Assembly: GCA_910588895.1 (NCBI GenBank)
Contig: CAJUSS010000086.1
Location: 916 to 15,225, forward strand
Source: an uncultured Lachnospiraceae bacterium
Lineage (GTDB): Bacteria; Bacillota; Clostridia; Lachnospirales; Lachnospiraceae
Length of the DNA stretch: 14,310 nucleotides
Reading direction: 5' to 3'
Within the stretch, counting starts at the first letter, position 1, and each line of letters starts with the position of its first letter. The notes beneath the pieces are model-generated. The model searched no databases and was not told where the DNA came from. It was given only the letters and a program-made list of their open reading frames with translations. This document shows, piece after piece, positions 6,901 to 14,004 of this stretch. The position numbers and the translations under genes are program-made.

Positions 6901-7473
6901 GAGATCTCGGAGCGGTACAGCTTCTTAAAGACCCAGCACGACGATCTGGTACAGGCCGAGGAGGCCCTATTAAAGATCATCGACGAGCTGGACAGCGGCA
7001 TGCGCCGCCAGTTCGAGGAGCAGTTCGCCAGGATCTGCCAGGAATTTGATCTGGCCTTTAAAGATCTCTTCGGCGGAGGACGGGGGACCTTGGAGCTGAT
7101 GGAGGATGAGGACATCTTAGAGGCGGGGATACAGATCATCTCCCAGCCGCCGGGGAAGAAGCTGCAGAACATGATGCAGCTCTCCGGCGGGGAGAAGGCG
7201 CTGACCGCGATCGCGCTGCTCTTTGCGATCCAGAACATGAAGCCGTCGCCCTTCTGCCTTTTGGACGAGATCGAGGCGGCCCTGGACGACTCCAATGTGG
7301 ACCGGTTCGCCAAGTACCTCCACAAGCTGACGGAGAACACCCAGTTCATCGTCATCACCCACAGGAGGGGCACTATGGTGGCCTCCGACCGCCTTTACGG
7401 CATCACTATGCAGGAGAAGGGGGTCTCCACGCTGGTATCGGTCAATCTGATCGAGGCCGATCTGGAGAAGTAA
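3901..7473 (+). CDS. smc: Chromosome segregation/condensation ATPase SMC
   Basis: 1190 residues, full length for bacterial SMC. It forms a dimer with ScpA and ScpB and loads on DNA to condense and separate sister chromosomes. The N-terminal head carries the Walker A motif GPNGSGKSN (31-39). A long coiled coil runs roughly 165-515, rich in Glu/Lys/Gln. The hinge lies at about 520-670 (GIHGVVADLI, ALGGSIQNIV, GGSMSGGAF), followed by the returning coiled coil. The C-terminal head has the signature LSGGEKAL (1094-1101) and Walker B FCLLDEIEAALDD with Asp1122 and Glu1123. ATG 3901 lies inside the end of rnc and has only a weak AAGGAT-type binding site, so translation is probably coupled to rnc. 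The rnc-smc-ftsY order is common in Firmicutes. No frameshift or missing motif was seen. Confidence 0.97.
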   Translation: MYLKSIEIQGFKSFANKILFEFHNGITGIVGPNGSGKSNVADAVRWVLGEQRVKQLRGGSMQDVIFAGTEMRKAQGFAYVAITLDNSDHQLAIDYEQVTVARRLYRSGESEYMINGSACRLKDVNELFYDTGIGKEGYSIIGQGQIDKILSGKPEDRRELFDEAAGIVKFKRRKAIAQKKLEDEKQNLVRVNDILAELEKQIGPLERQSEAARRYLQLKEELKRYDANAFLLENAQIAEQLKTLEEREAIVSGDLEEARKEAERLKSDHDRLDKEIAALEERLTEGRLQLNQENLKKGSLEGQINVLNEQINTERMNAEHLKNRMEAIHGEISERQEKLQIYRGEKAGLSEKAGQVLDRQKEAKIGLMDADMAIQELEREIEEGKTGIIDVLNERAELTARQQRYETMLEQVDLRRSEVSQRLLKIKSDEAQQDEQLKTEEEKLSRLEEELGVLLARQQELEKEGAAKEQETIRLARALEEKYRAYQAGYAKLDSLKNIAERYDGYGNSIRKVMGVKDRVHGIHGVVADLISTKKRYETAIETALGGSIQNIVTDSEQTAKQLIEYLKKNKFGRATFLPLTSVGRKDGSGQEKLLGQVTGEPGVLGLANRLVSTDPQYDGLMRYLLGRVVVTDHIDHAIALARKYQHSLRIVTLEGELLSPGGSMSGGAFKNSSNLLGRKREIEELEQACEKIMKDSERLEAEEEQQKALLEDIRRDLEDIREKEQDMHLVQNTVKMNISQLESRKEEIAASSVDLIREHGQLEEQVKELKASQSQLDASLETLKEQNTQTEQKIMEGQTRLETFKNSREQAAKDLEAIRLEAAGHQQKLDFIRENMERVHEELKKLEEELVGLDKGSGDSEQAAKEKFSQIEAIKKEIGETEDKIKAYLEQIEREDGQREEKAREQKAFFTKREEATDRIGMLDKDLFRLQDRKEKLDERAEEQVNYMWAEYELTYSTAQKLYDPELSSLPEVKKQVEAIKGKIRGLGNVNVNAIEDHKEISERYSFLKTQHDDLVQAEEALLKIIDELDSGMRRQFEEQFARICQEFDLAFKDLFGGGRGTLELMEDEDILEAGIQIISQPPGKKLQNMMQLSGGEKALTAIALLFAIQNMKPSPFCLLDEIEAALDDSNVDRFAKYLHKLTENTQFIVITHRRGTMVASDRLYGITMQEKGVSTLVSVNLIEADLEK

Positions 7474-7539
7474 GGCACCATGCGGCCATCTGCCAGAGTG
7501 CCGGCATGGGGATAGAGGAGATATGGAAAGGAGCGGTAT

Positions 7540-8472
7540 ATGAGCGAGGGAAAAAAAGGTTTTTTTGGCCGCCTGGTAGAGGGGCTGACGAAGACCAGAG
7601 ATAATATCGTATCTGGGATCGACTCCATATTTAATGGTTTTTCTGCCATCGACGATGATTTTTATGAGGAGATCGAGGAGACCCTGATCATGGGGGACAT
7701 CGGTATCCAGACCACGATGGCGATCGTGGAGGATCTGCGGCAGAAGGTGAAGGAGCAGCATATCAAGGAGCCCTCCGCCTGCAAGGAGGTCCTGATCGAG
7801 AGCATGAAGGCCCAGATGGACCTGGGGGAGAACGCCTACGACTTTGAACAGAAAAAGTCAGTGGTCCTGGTGATCGGCGTAAACGGCGTGGGCAAGACCA
7901 CTTCGGTGGGCAAGCTGGCCGGACAGCTGAAGGACCAGGGCAAGAAGGTGGTGCTGGCGGCGGCGGATACCTTCCGGGCGGCGGCGATCGAGCAGCTGAC
8001 CGAGTGGGCGGACAGAGCCGGCGTGGAGATCATCGCCCAGCAGGAGGGATCCGACCCGGCTGCCGTGGTCTTTGACGCGGTGGCGGCGGCCAAGTCCCGG
8101 AACGCGGACGTATTGATCTGTGACACCGCAGGGCGACTCCACAACAAAAAGAACCTTATGTCCGAATTAAATAAGATCGACCGGATCATCAACAAGGAAT
8201 ATCCGGACGCTTACCGGGAGACCCTGGTGGTGCTGGACGGGACCACCGGGCAGAACGCCATGGCCCAGGCCCGCCAGTTCATGGAGGTGGCTAAAGTTAC
8301 CGGCATCATCCTGACCAAGCTGGACGGGACGGCTAAGGGCGGGATCGCCGTGGCGATCCAGTCCGAGCTGGGGATCCCGGTGAAGTATGTGGGGATCGGG
8401 GAGAAGATCGACGACCTGCAGAAGTTTAACGCAGGTGATTTTGTGAACGCCCTGTTCCAGGTCAGGGAGTAG
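7540..8472 (+). CDS. ftsY: Signal recognition particle receptor FtsY
   Basis: 310 residues, the short Gram-positive form with little acidic A domain. FtsY is the membrane-associated GTPase that docks SRP-ribosome complexes (with Ffh) at the Sec translocon. The N domain occupies about 1-100. The G domain has the P-loop GVNGVGKTT (113-121), the DTFRAAA box (143-149), DTAGR (195-199), the TKLDG specificity motif (259-263) and VGIGE (284-288), all intact. A ribosome binding site AAAGGAG lies about 7 bases before ATG 7540. The 66-base gap after smc has no terminator, so it is probably in the same operon as rnc and smc. In many Firmicutes ylxM-ffh comes next; here a threonine ammonia-lyase follows instead. 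Confidence 0.97.
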   Translation: MSEGKKGFFGRLVEGLTKTRDNIVSGIDSIFNGFSAIDDDFYEEIEETLIMGDIGIQTTMAIVEDLRQKVKEQHIKEPSACKEVLIESMKAQMDLGENAYDFEQKKSVVLVIGVNGVGKTTSVGKLAGQLKDQGKKVVLAAADTFRAAAIEQLTEWADRAGVEIIAQQEGSDPAAVVFDAVAAAKSRNADVLICDTAGRLHNKKNLMSELNKIDRIINKEYPDAYRETLVVLDGTTGQNAMAQARQFMEVAKVTGIILTKLDGTAKGGIAVAIQSELGIPVKYVGIGEKIDDLQKFNAGDFVNALFQVRE

Positions 8473-8538
8473 CGTGCCGCTTTTGATGTCTCGTGGGGAC
8501 CGGTGTTCCTATAGCTAGAACAGTAGGAGGAAGAGGAT

Positions 8539-9768
8539 ATGGACGAGTTGACATTGGAGAAGTTTGAGGAGGCCACGGAGGTAGTCGGCCGCGTGACCCT
8601 GGAGACGAAGCTGGTGTACAGTGAGTATTATTCGGGTCTGACAGGAAATAAAGTGTATTTTAAGCCGGAGAACATGCAGTATACCGGAGCCTATAAGGTC
8701 AGAGGGGCCTACTATAAGATCAGCACCCTGGCAAAGGAGGAGCGGGAGAAGGGATTGATCACCGCCTCCGCCGGGAACCATGCCCAGGGCGTGGCATATG
8801 CGGCTAAGCTGGCCGGGGTGCAGTCAACGGTGGTGATGCCCACCACCACACCGCTGATCAAGGTCAACCGGACGGCGGGCTATGGCGCGGAGGTAGTTCT
8901 GGAGGGGGATGTGTTTGACGAGTGCTGCGCACATGCCATGAAGCTGGCCCAGGAGAACGGGCATACTTTTATCCATCCCTTCGATGACCTGGAGGTGGCT
9001 ACCGGACAGGGGACGATCGCCATGGAGATCATCAAGGAGCTGCCCACGGTGGACTATATCCTGGTCCCCATCGGCGGCGGCGGCCTTTGCGCCGGCGTGG
9101 CTACTCTGGCGAAGCTCCTGAACCCGAAGATCAAGGTGATCGGGGTGGAGCCTGCAGGCGCGGCCTGCATGAAGGCTTCCTTAAAGGCCGGCGAGGTGGT
9201 CACCCTGCCGGATGTGAGCACGATCGCGGACGGCACGGCGGTGAAGCGCCCGGGGGAAAAGCTGTTTTCCTATATCCAGGAGAATGTAGATGATATCATC
9301 ACGATCGACGACCAGGAGCTGATCGTGGCCTTCCTGGATATGGTGGAGAACCATAAGATGATCGTGGAAAATTCCGGCCTTTTGACCGTGGCGGCCCTGC
9401 GGCATATGAACGTGGAGAAAAAGAAGATCGTCTCGATCTTGAGCGGCGGCAACATGGATGTGATCACCATGGCTTCCGTGATCCAGCACGGCCTGATCCA
9501 GCGGGATCGCATCTTCACCGTGTCTGTCCTCCTGCCGGATAAGCCAGGCGAGCTGGCGGCGGTCTCCGCCCTCCTGGCCAGGGAGCAGGCGAACGTGATC
9601 AAGCTGGAGCATAACCAGTTCATCAGCATCAACCGGAACGCGGCGGTGGAGCTGCGGATCACGGTGGAAGCCTTCGGGTCAGAGCACAAAAATACGATCG
9701 TGGCGGCGCTGAACGAGGCGGGGTACCGGCCGAAGCTGGTGAAGTCGAAAGGGATCTACAGCGAGTGA
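8539..9768 (+). CDS. ilvA: Threonine ammonia-lyase with C-terminal ACT domain
   Basis: 409 residues, the medium-length, single-ACT form. It is a PLP enzyme that deaminates L-threonine to 2-oxobutanoate, the first step towards isoleucine, or a catabolic entry to propionate and ATP. The PLP lysine is predicted at Lys53 in TGAYKVRGAYYK (49-60), where many homologues have SFK instead of AYK. ASAGNHAQGVA (76-86) is the substrate loop, IGGGGLCAG (178-186) the phosphate-binding glycine loop and SGGNMD (302-307) the distal PLP site. The ACT domain occupies about 325-405, beginning FTVSVLLPDKPGELA, and probably gives allosteric control. AGGAGG (8525-8530) lies 8 bases before ATG 8539. It is 66 bases downstream of ftsY with no terminator. 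Biosynthetic and degradative roles cannot be separated from sequence alone; the symbol follows the family's common name. Confidence 0.9.
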   Translation: MDELTLEKFEEATEVVGRVTLETKLVYSEYYSGLTGNKVYFKPENMQYTGAYKVRGAYYKISTLAKEEREKGLITASAGNHAQGVAYAAKLAGVQSTVVMPTTTPLIKVNRTAGYGAEVVLEGDVFDECCAHAMKLAQENGHTFIHPFDDLEVATGQGTIAMEIIKELPTVDYILVPIGGGGLCAGVATLAKLLNPKIKVIGVEPAGAACMKASLKAGEVVTLPDVSTIADGTAVKRPGEKLFSYIQENVDDIITIDDQELIVAFLDMVENHKMIVENSGLLTVAALRHMNVEKKKIVSILSGGNMDVITMASVIQHGLIQRDRIFTVSVLLPDKPGELAAVSALLAREQANVIKLEHNQFISINRNAAVELRITVEAFGSEHKNTIVAALNEAGYRPKLVKSKGIYSE

Positions 9769-9829
9769 GGACCTCTTTCGGCGGAGCCGTTTTCGGCATG
9801 GCCGTCTTGCTTTGCGAAGGGGGCATAAA

Positions 9830-9895
9830 ATGAGGTGTTTCATGGAAATAGACAAAAAGAAAAGGCAGGCGCCGCGATGGAAGCTGGTAAGATAA
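9830..9895 (+). other. Possible 21-codon leader reading frame overlapping the ClC gene start
   Basis: ATG 9830 opens MRCFMEIDKKKRQAPRWKLV plus one Arg and stops at TAA 9893-9895. GAAGGGGGC at 9816-9824 is the best ribosome binding site in this region and suits this ATG (about 6 bases) better than either start of the ClC gene. Its end overlaps the likely ClC start at 9877 by 19 bases, so it could be a translationally coupled upstream frame. It may also be chance; nothing like a known leader peptide is visible. Confidence 0.25.
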
Positions 9896-11112
9896 CAAGA
9901 GCGGTCAGAGAAAATGCGGTTTATTTTTTTAAGTGGACCGCCATATCGTTATGCTTAGGAGGGATATGCGGGAGCGTCGGCGGTTTTTTTTCCAACTGTG
10001 TAGCCTGGGCGACCGCGTTCCGACAGGAGCATGGCTGGACCTTGTATCTGATGCCGCTGGCGGGCGTGATGATCGTGTGGCTGTATCATATCTTCTGCCA
10101 GGATAAGGATAGGGGGATGGATATGGTGCTGGACGCGATCTCTGGCAAGGGATCGGTGACGGCGGTCACAGGGCCTACGATCTTTATCGCTGCGCTGCTG
10201 ACCCATTTTGTGGGCGGCTCCTGCGGACGGGTGGGAGCGGCATTGCAGATCGGCGGGAGCATCGGCAGTACGGCGGGGCGGCTGATCCGGCTGGACGAGC
10301 AGGATAAGAAGATCGCCGTTATGTGCGGGATGAGCGCCGCCTTCGGGGCCTTGTTCGGGACGCCGGCGGCAACAGGGATCTTTCCTCTGGAGGTGGCCAG
10401 CGTGGGTAACCTATACCATGCGGCGCTGATCCCCTGTATGTTCTCCTCGTTTTTGGGGGCAGGGATCGCCCGTGCCATGGGAGCGGGGTATGAGCGCTAT
10501 AAGATCCTCGATATGCCTTTGTTCGATCTGAAAAATGCCGCGTTGGTGGTGATCTTAGCGATCCTGTGCGCTCTGGTCAGCATCGGGCTGTACGTGCTGC
10601 TCCGCCATATGAGTGAGTTTTATGTGTACTGCTGGAAAAACCCGTATATCCGGATCCTGGCGGCCAGCGGGATCATCATCGGGCTGACCCTGTTATCCGG
10701 CACGAGGGAATATAACGGCGGCAGCAAGCAGCTGATCGAGCATGCCCTGGAAGGCTATGTTCGGGTCCAGGATGTTCTCTTAAAGGCGCTGTTAACAGCC
10801 GCCACCCTGGGAGGCGGTTTCAAGGGAGGAGGGGTCATGCCCGCCCTGTGTGTGGGCGCTACCTTTGGCTGTATGTTCGGGCAGCTTTTGGGTCTGTCCC
10901 CGTCGCTCTGTGCGGCTTGCGGGATGATGGCCCTTTTTGCAGGGGTCACCAACTGCCCGGTCTCCACTCTGCTGCTGGCCGTGGAGATGTTCGGAAGAGA
11001 AGGGCTGCCCTTTTTTATCCTGGCGGTGGTGGTGGCCTTCGCGCTGTCCGGGCAGTATGGCTTGTATGGGAACCAGCAGTTTGTGAGAGGGAAGCTCAAT
11101 ATGGAGCTATAG
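9877..11112 (+). CDS. ClC-family chloride channel/transporter with valine at the gating position
   Basis: 411 residues from ATG 9877; an alternative GTG at 9835 adds 14 residues. It is an integral membrane protein with about ten or more hydrophobic segments and no C-terminal CBS domains. ClC proteins move Cl- (or other anions) as channels or H+ antiporters. Seen here: FVGGSCGRVGAALQIGGSIG, the ion-pathway loop normally GREG, with Val119 (codon 10231-10233) in the place of the external gating glutamate; TPAATGIFPLEVASVG, where the Glu may be the internal proton glutamate; and FKGGGVMPAL, equivalent to the later selectivity loop, where I recall homologues having GGEIVP. The C-terminus ends SGQYGLYGNQQF. 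ATG 9877 is preferred because the first hydrophobic segment follows at a usual distance, although its ribosome binding site is weak. Anion specificity cannot be read from the sequence. Confidence 0.85.
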   Translation: MEAGKITRAVRENAVYFFKWTAISLCLGGICGSVGGFFSNCVAWATAFRQEHGWTLYLMPLAGVMIVWLYHIFCQDKDRGMDMVLDAISGKGSVTAVTGPTIFIAALLTHFVGGSCGRVGAALQIGGSIGSTAGRLIRLDEQDKKIAVMCGMSAAFGALFGTPAATGIFPLEVASVGNLYHAALIPCMFSSFLGAGIARAMGAGYERYKILDMPLFDLKNAALVVILAILCALVSIGLYVLLRHMSEFYVYCWKNPYIRILAASGIIIGLTLLSGTREYNGGSKQLIEHALEGYVRVQDVLLKALLTAATLGGGFKGGGVMPALCVGATFGCMFGQLLGLSPSLCAACGMMALFAGVTNCPVSTLLLAVEMFGREGLPFFILAVVVAFALSGQYGLYGNQQFVRGKLNMEL

Positions 11113-11132
11113 CAAGAGGCAAACAGGTCTTC

Positions 11133-11142
11133 GGGTATACCC
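11133..11142. repeat. Perfect 10-bp palindrome GGGTATACCC downstream of the ClC gene
   Basis: GGGTATACCC lies 21 bases after the ClC stop codon in the 152-base gap before the lipoprotein gene. It is followed by a longer-spaced inverted repeat, GGGAGCG (11202-11208) and CGCTCCC (11229-11235). Neither is followed by a T-run, so neither is a good terminator. One or both may be protein-binding sites for the lipoprotein gene, but no clear promoter was found. Confidence 0.25.
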
Positions 11143-11264
11143 AATGCGCCTGCCAGACGTTTCTGTGCGGTGACGTTTGCTGCCGGCGCATGGAGGTTAC
11201 TGGGAGCGCTATAGGAAAAAAGCGATGACGCTCCCGGATAAAGAGTGAAAGTGAGGAAAAAAGT

Positions 11265-11837
11265 ATGATGAAGAAATGGATGAAAGCAGCAGTAGTTGGC
11301 GCACTGGCCGTATGCATGGTGAGCTGCGGGAGCAAGAAGGAAGAGCCGGGGACAGAGCCCCAGGAGAGTGAGACGGTGGCCCAGTCCCAGGAGAGCCAGG
11401 CGCAAGCAGGGACAGAGCCTGCGTCTGTGGAGGAAGAGGAGGAGATCCCCAACCCCTTTGCAGAGCAGGAAAAGGCAGAGGACTTAAAGGCGGTAGAGGT
11501 GAGCATGGACGCGCCAAAGGGGGCTTCCGAGGTAAAATATTACATCATCGACGACGAGATCGCGGAGGTCGATTTTACCCTGGACGAGAACAGATATTCC
11601 TACAGAGGGGCCGCTCATGCGGAGGATTTTGCGGGGATCTTCGAGGAGTTTAAAGAGGATGTGGCCGCGCTGTCCGACTGCGGAGCCGATGAGGACCTGA
11701 TCGTGAAGACTACGGTGAGCGGCGGCAGGCTGGCCAGCTGGTCGAAGAACGGCGCAAAGTATACCTTGTATACCCCGTCCACAGTGGCGGACGAGGATAT
11801 GTTCACCTTGTGCATCGAGCTGATCGGGATGAATTGA
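11265..11837 (+). CDS. Putative acidic surface lipoprotein of unknown function
   Basis: 190 residues. Residues 1-20 are a lipoprotein signal with lipobox-like MVSC and acylated Cys21, so it should sit on the outer face of the membrane. Residues 22-65 form an unstructured linker rich in Glu, Gln, Ser and Pro, ending at IPNPFAEQ. The rest (about 70-190) looks like one small alpha/beta domain, with YYIIDDEIAEVDFTLDENRY, DFAGIFEEFKED, and a C-terminal region with YTLYTP and FTLCIELIG. From memory it resembles clostridial lipoproteins with an NPF motif and a compact domain that tests side-chain conformity (DUF4367-like), but I cannot assign a family. GTGAGG (11251-11256) lies 8 bases before ATG 11265; ATG 11268 is an alternative. 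It lies just upstream of the ParB-like/BMP gene, with no terminator between, so a functional link is possible but unproven. Confidence 0.75.
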   Translation: MMKKWMKAAVVGALAVCMVSCGSKKEEPGTEPQESETVAQSQESQAQAGTEPASVEEEEEIPNPFAEQEKAEDLKAVEVSMDAPKGASEVKYYIIDDEIAEVDFTLDENRYSYRGAAHAEDFAGIFEEFKEDVAALSDCGADEDLIVKTTVSGGRLASWSKNGAKYTLYTPSTVADEDMFTLCIELIGMN

Positions 11838-11880
11838 CAACAGACCGACCTGGCGACCGACGTTACACCAGCTGACCAGA

Positions 11881-11918
11881 CAGCGGAGGGAGGGGTCTAT
11901 CATAGAATGCCCCCGCTG
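11881..11918 (+). promoter_or_regulatory. Hairpin in the leader of the ParB-like/BMP gene
   Basis: CAGCGG plus GGG (11881-11890, with one bulged A) can pair with CCCCCGCTG (11910-11918), closing a 19-base loop that contains a further GGGG. There is no T-run after it, so it is not a normal terminator. It ends 14 bases before the Shine-Dalgarno of the next gene and could affect mRNA stability or translation. Support is the pairing alone. Confidence 0.3.
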
Positions 11919-11947
11919 AGCAGTAGATGGATAGGAGGGACTTTTCA

Positions 11948-13912
11948 ATGGCACTATATGATTACAGCCGCGCCCTAAAAGCCGGTAAAAAGCAGTACCA
12001 GGCATCTTTATCAAAAGGGGAACACCCCTACCTTCCGGTGCTGGATGACATCCTTTCCTACACAGATATCGTATCGGAGGTAAACTTAGGTCTGGTGGAT
12101 ATCCCGCTGAGCCGTGTCGTGGGCACGAAGACCCAGGGAAGGACCAGCGCCTTTGCGGGGAATTTCATGCCTCTTTTAGCGGAAGAGACAGAATTTGCCG
12201 CAAAATGGGCGGCCCTCTACGATCATCAGACCGAGGAAGGGATACGCGATCCCATCGTGGCTTATGAATTCATGAACAAGTACTATGTCATGGAGGGAAA
12301 TAAGCGGGTCAGCGTCTTAAAGTACATGGGTGCCTTCAGCATACTGGGCACGGTGACCCGCCTCCTGCCAAGGCGCAGTGAGGAGAAGGAAAATAAGCTG
12401 TACTATGAATTCCTGGATTTTTACCAGGTATCCTTTAACTGCGATGTGTGGTTCAGCAAGGAGGGCAGCTATAAGCGTTTACTGGAGGCCATGGGGCTGG
12501 AGCCGGACCAGGTCTGGGATGACGATATCCGCTCCTATTTCAAGGCGGCTTATGACCGGTTCTCCAAGGTCTTCGAAAAGCGGGGGGGCAATGCGCTCGG
12601 CCTGACCTGCTCCGACGCGTTTTTGCTCTATGTGGAGATATTTGACTATGAGACCGTAAAGGAGCGGACTGAAGGGCAGATCCAGAAGGACTTAGATAAG
12701 ATCTGGCCGGAGCTGATCTTAAAGGGTAAGGGAGGCCATGCCACTCTGGTGGAGCAGCCGGAGGAGGCTCCCCATCCCTCCGGCCTGCGCAAGCTCCTGA
12801 CATCGAGAGAGGACCCTGTGAAGATGGCCAGAGCTGCCTCCAAGCGAGAGGACAAAGCCTTGGGCATCGCCTTTATCTACGAAAAAACGCCGGAGACCTC
12901 CAGCTGGACGTATGGGCATGAGCTGGGAAGGCTCTACCTGGCGGAGACCCTTGGCCAGGATGCGGCAGTCTCCTGCTATACCGGAGCGGATACCGATGTG
13001 GAGGCAGAGGCGGCGATCCTGTCAGCGATCGATTCCGGCTGCCAGATCATCTTCACCACCACGCCCAGGATGATCCAGGCCAGTGTGAAGGTGGCGGTCC
13101 AGCATCCGCAGGTCAAGATCTTGAACTGCAACGTGAACACCTCCTACTCCTCGGTGCGGACTTATTACGGGAGGATGTACGAGGCGAAATTCCTCATGGG
13201 CGCGATCGCCGCGGCCATGGCAAGGCTGGACGACTTAGGCTATATCGCCGATTATCCGATCTATGGTTCCCTTGCAAATGTGAACGCTTTTGCCATGGGG
13301 GCCCGGATGATCGATCCCAGGTCACGGATCCACCTGAAATGGAAGTCGGTCAAGGACCGCAATGGGCTGGAGGAGCTGCAGAAGGAGGGGATCACCTATA
13401 TCTCGGCCGACGACATGATCACACCGGATTCACCGGCCAGGGAGTTCGGTCTGTTCCACCGGGAGCCGGATGGGAGCCTGGTCAGTATCGCCACGCCGAT
13501 CTGGGATTGGGGAAAGTTTTATGAGAAGATCGTCAAGCAGATCTGCCAGAGCGGCATCAACAGCCCGGATACAAGGGGCAAGATCGCGGTCAATTACTGG
13601 TGGGGCATGTCGGCTGGCGTGATCGACATCATCTGCTCCAAGAACCTTCCTCAGGGGACAAAGCGGCTGATCACGTTCTTAAGCCAGTCGATCCAGTCGG
13701 GCAGTTTCCATCCGTTTTCCACCATCTGTTCCCAGGACGGCGTCTGCCGCTGCAGGGAAGATCAGAAGCTGAGTCCCAAGGAGATCGTCACCATGGATTG
13801 GCTGGCCGACAATGTGGCGGGATCCGTCCCCAAGATGCAGGAGCTGACCGAAGAGGCGAAGGAGCTGGTCAGGCTCCAGGGGATCGATCTGGAGGAAAAG
13901 GATGAAAAGTGA
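11948..13912 (+). CDS. ParB-like domain fused to a BMP/PnrA-type ligand-binding domain, cytoplasmic
   Basis: 654 residues with no signal peptide, lipobox or membrane segment. Residues ~45-140 resemble a ParB/Srx-like fold: GLVDIPLSRVVGT, a GRTSAFAGNF stretch, then DPIVAYEFMNKYYVMEGNKR (101-120) VSVLKYMGAF, echoing the ParB pattern of a preferred value, then G-x-(H/K)-R and an Ala/Leu-Lys helix. Residues ~145-260 are a helical linker of unknown fold. Residues ~304-600 match the BMP (PF02608; PnrA, Med) periplasmic-binding family: GIAFIYEK, an SSWTYGHELGR box, IFTTTPRMIQASV, YYGRMYEAKFLMGAIAAAM, YIADYPIYGSLANVNAFAMG and TPIWDWGKFYE. Family members usually bind nucleosides outside the cell as lipoproteins; this one should be cytoplasmic, so a sensor or enzyme role is inferred. 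ATG 11948 is chosen because AGGAGGG (11933-11939) lies 8 bases upstream; an in-frame ATG at 11927 precedes that site. Domain calls are by eye; BMP is firm, ParB-like is tentative. Confidence 0.8.
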   Translation: MALYDYSRALKAGKKQYQASLSKGEHPYLPVLDDILSYTDIVSEVNLGLVDIPLSRVVGTKTQGRTSAFAGNFMPLLAEETEFAAKWAALYDHQTEEGIRDPIVAYEFMNKYYVMEGNKRVSVLKYMGAFSILGTVTRLLPRRSEEKENKLYYEFLDFYQVSFNCDVWFSKEGSYKRLLEAMGLEPDQVWDDDIRSYFKAAYDRFSKVFEKRGGNALGLTCSDAFLLYVEIFDYETVKERTEGQIQKDLDKIWPELILKGKGGHATLVEQPEEAPHPSGLRKLLTSREDPVKMARAASKREDKALGIAFIYEKTPETSSWTYGHELGRLYLAETLGQDAAVSCYTGADTDVEAEAAILSAIDSGCQIIFTTTPRMIQASVKVAVQHPQVKILNCNVNTSYSSVRTYYGRMYEAKFLMGAIAAAMARLDDLGYIADYPIYGSLANVNAFAMGARMIDPRSRIHLKWKSVKDRNGLEELQKEGITYISADDMITPDSPAREFGLFHREPDGSLVSIATPIWDWGKFYEKIVKQICQSGINSPDTRGKIAVNYWWGMSAGVIDIICSKNLPQGTKRLITFLSQSIQSGSFHPFSTICSQDGVCRCREDQKLSPKEIVTMDWLADNVAGSVPKMQELTEEAKELVRLQGIDLEEKDEK

Positions 13913-13951
13913 CGGTCCAGGGTGGCTGAGCGGTCACGTGGTAAGAGGAGG

Positions 13952-13973
13952 ACTGCCCAGGGATCTGGGCAGT
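13952..13973 (+). terminator. Perfect 9-bp hairpin after the BMP-domain gene, without a U-tract
   Basis: ACTGCCCAG (13952-13960), loop GGAT, CTGGGCAGT (13965-13973). It is a stable stem 39 bases after the stop codon, but it is followed by TACAAAAATA instead of a T-run. It may be a weak or factor-assisted terminator, an mRNA 3'-end stabiliser, or a leader element of the next gene. Confidence 0.4.
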
Positions 13974-14004
13974 TACAAAAATACAGAGACAGAGGCGATA
14001 GACC

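Noticed and set aside
7474..7509. Inverted repeats GGCAC/GTGCC and CCATGC/GCATGG between smc and ftsY
   Set aside because: The two pairings are short with long loops and have no T-run; no evidence for a terminator.
8504..8522. Near-palindrome TGTTCCTA...TAGAACA before ilvA
   Set aside because: Short, with a bulge; no matching regulator site known to me and no promoter visible.
9779..9793. Possible terminator after threonine ammonia-lyase (CGGC/GCCG plus TTTT)
   Set aside because: The stem is only 4 bp with a 3-base loop; too weak to call.
11927..11947. Earlier in-frame ATG for the ParB-like/BMP protein
   Set aside because: The Shine-Dalgarno AGGAGGG lies inside those seven codons and is ideally spaced for ATG 11948.
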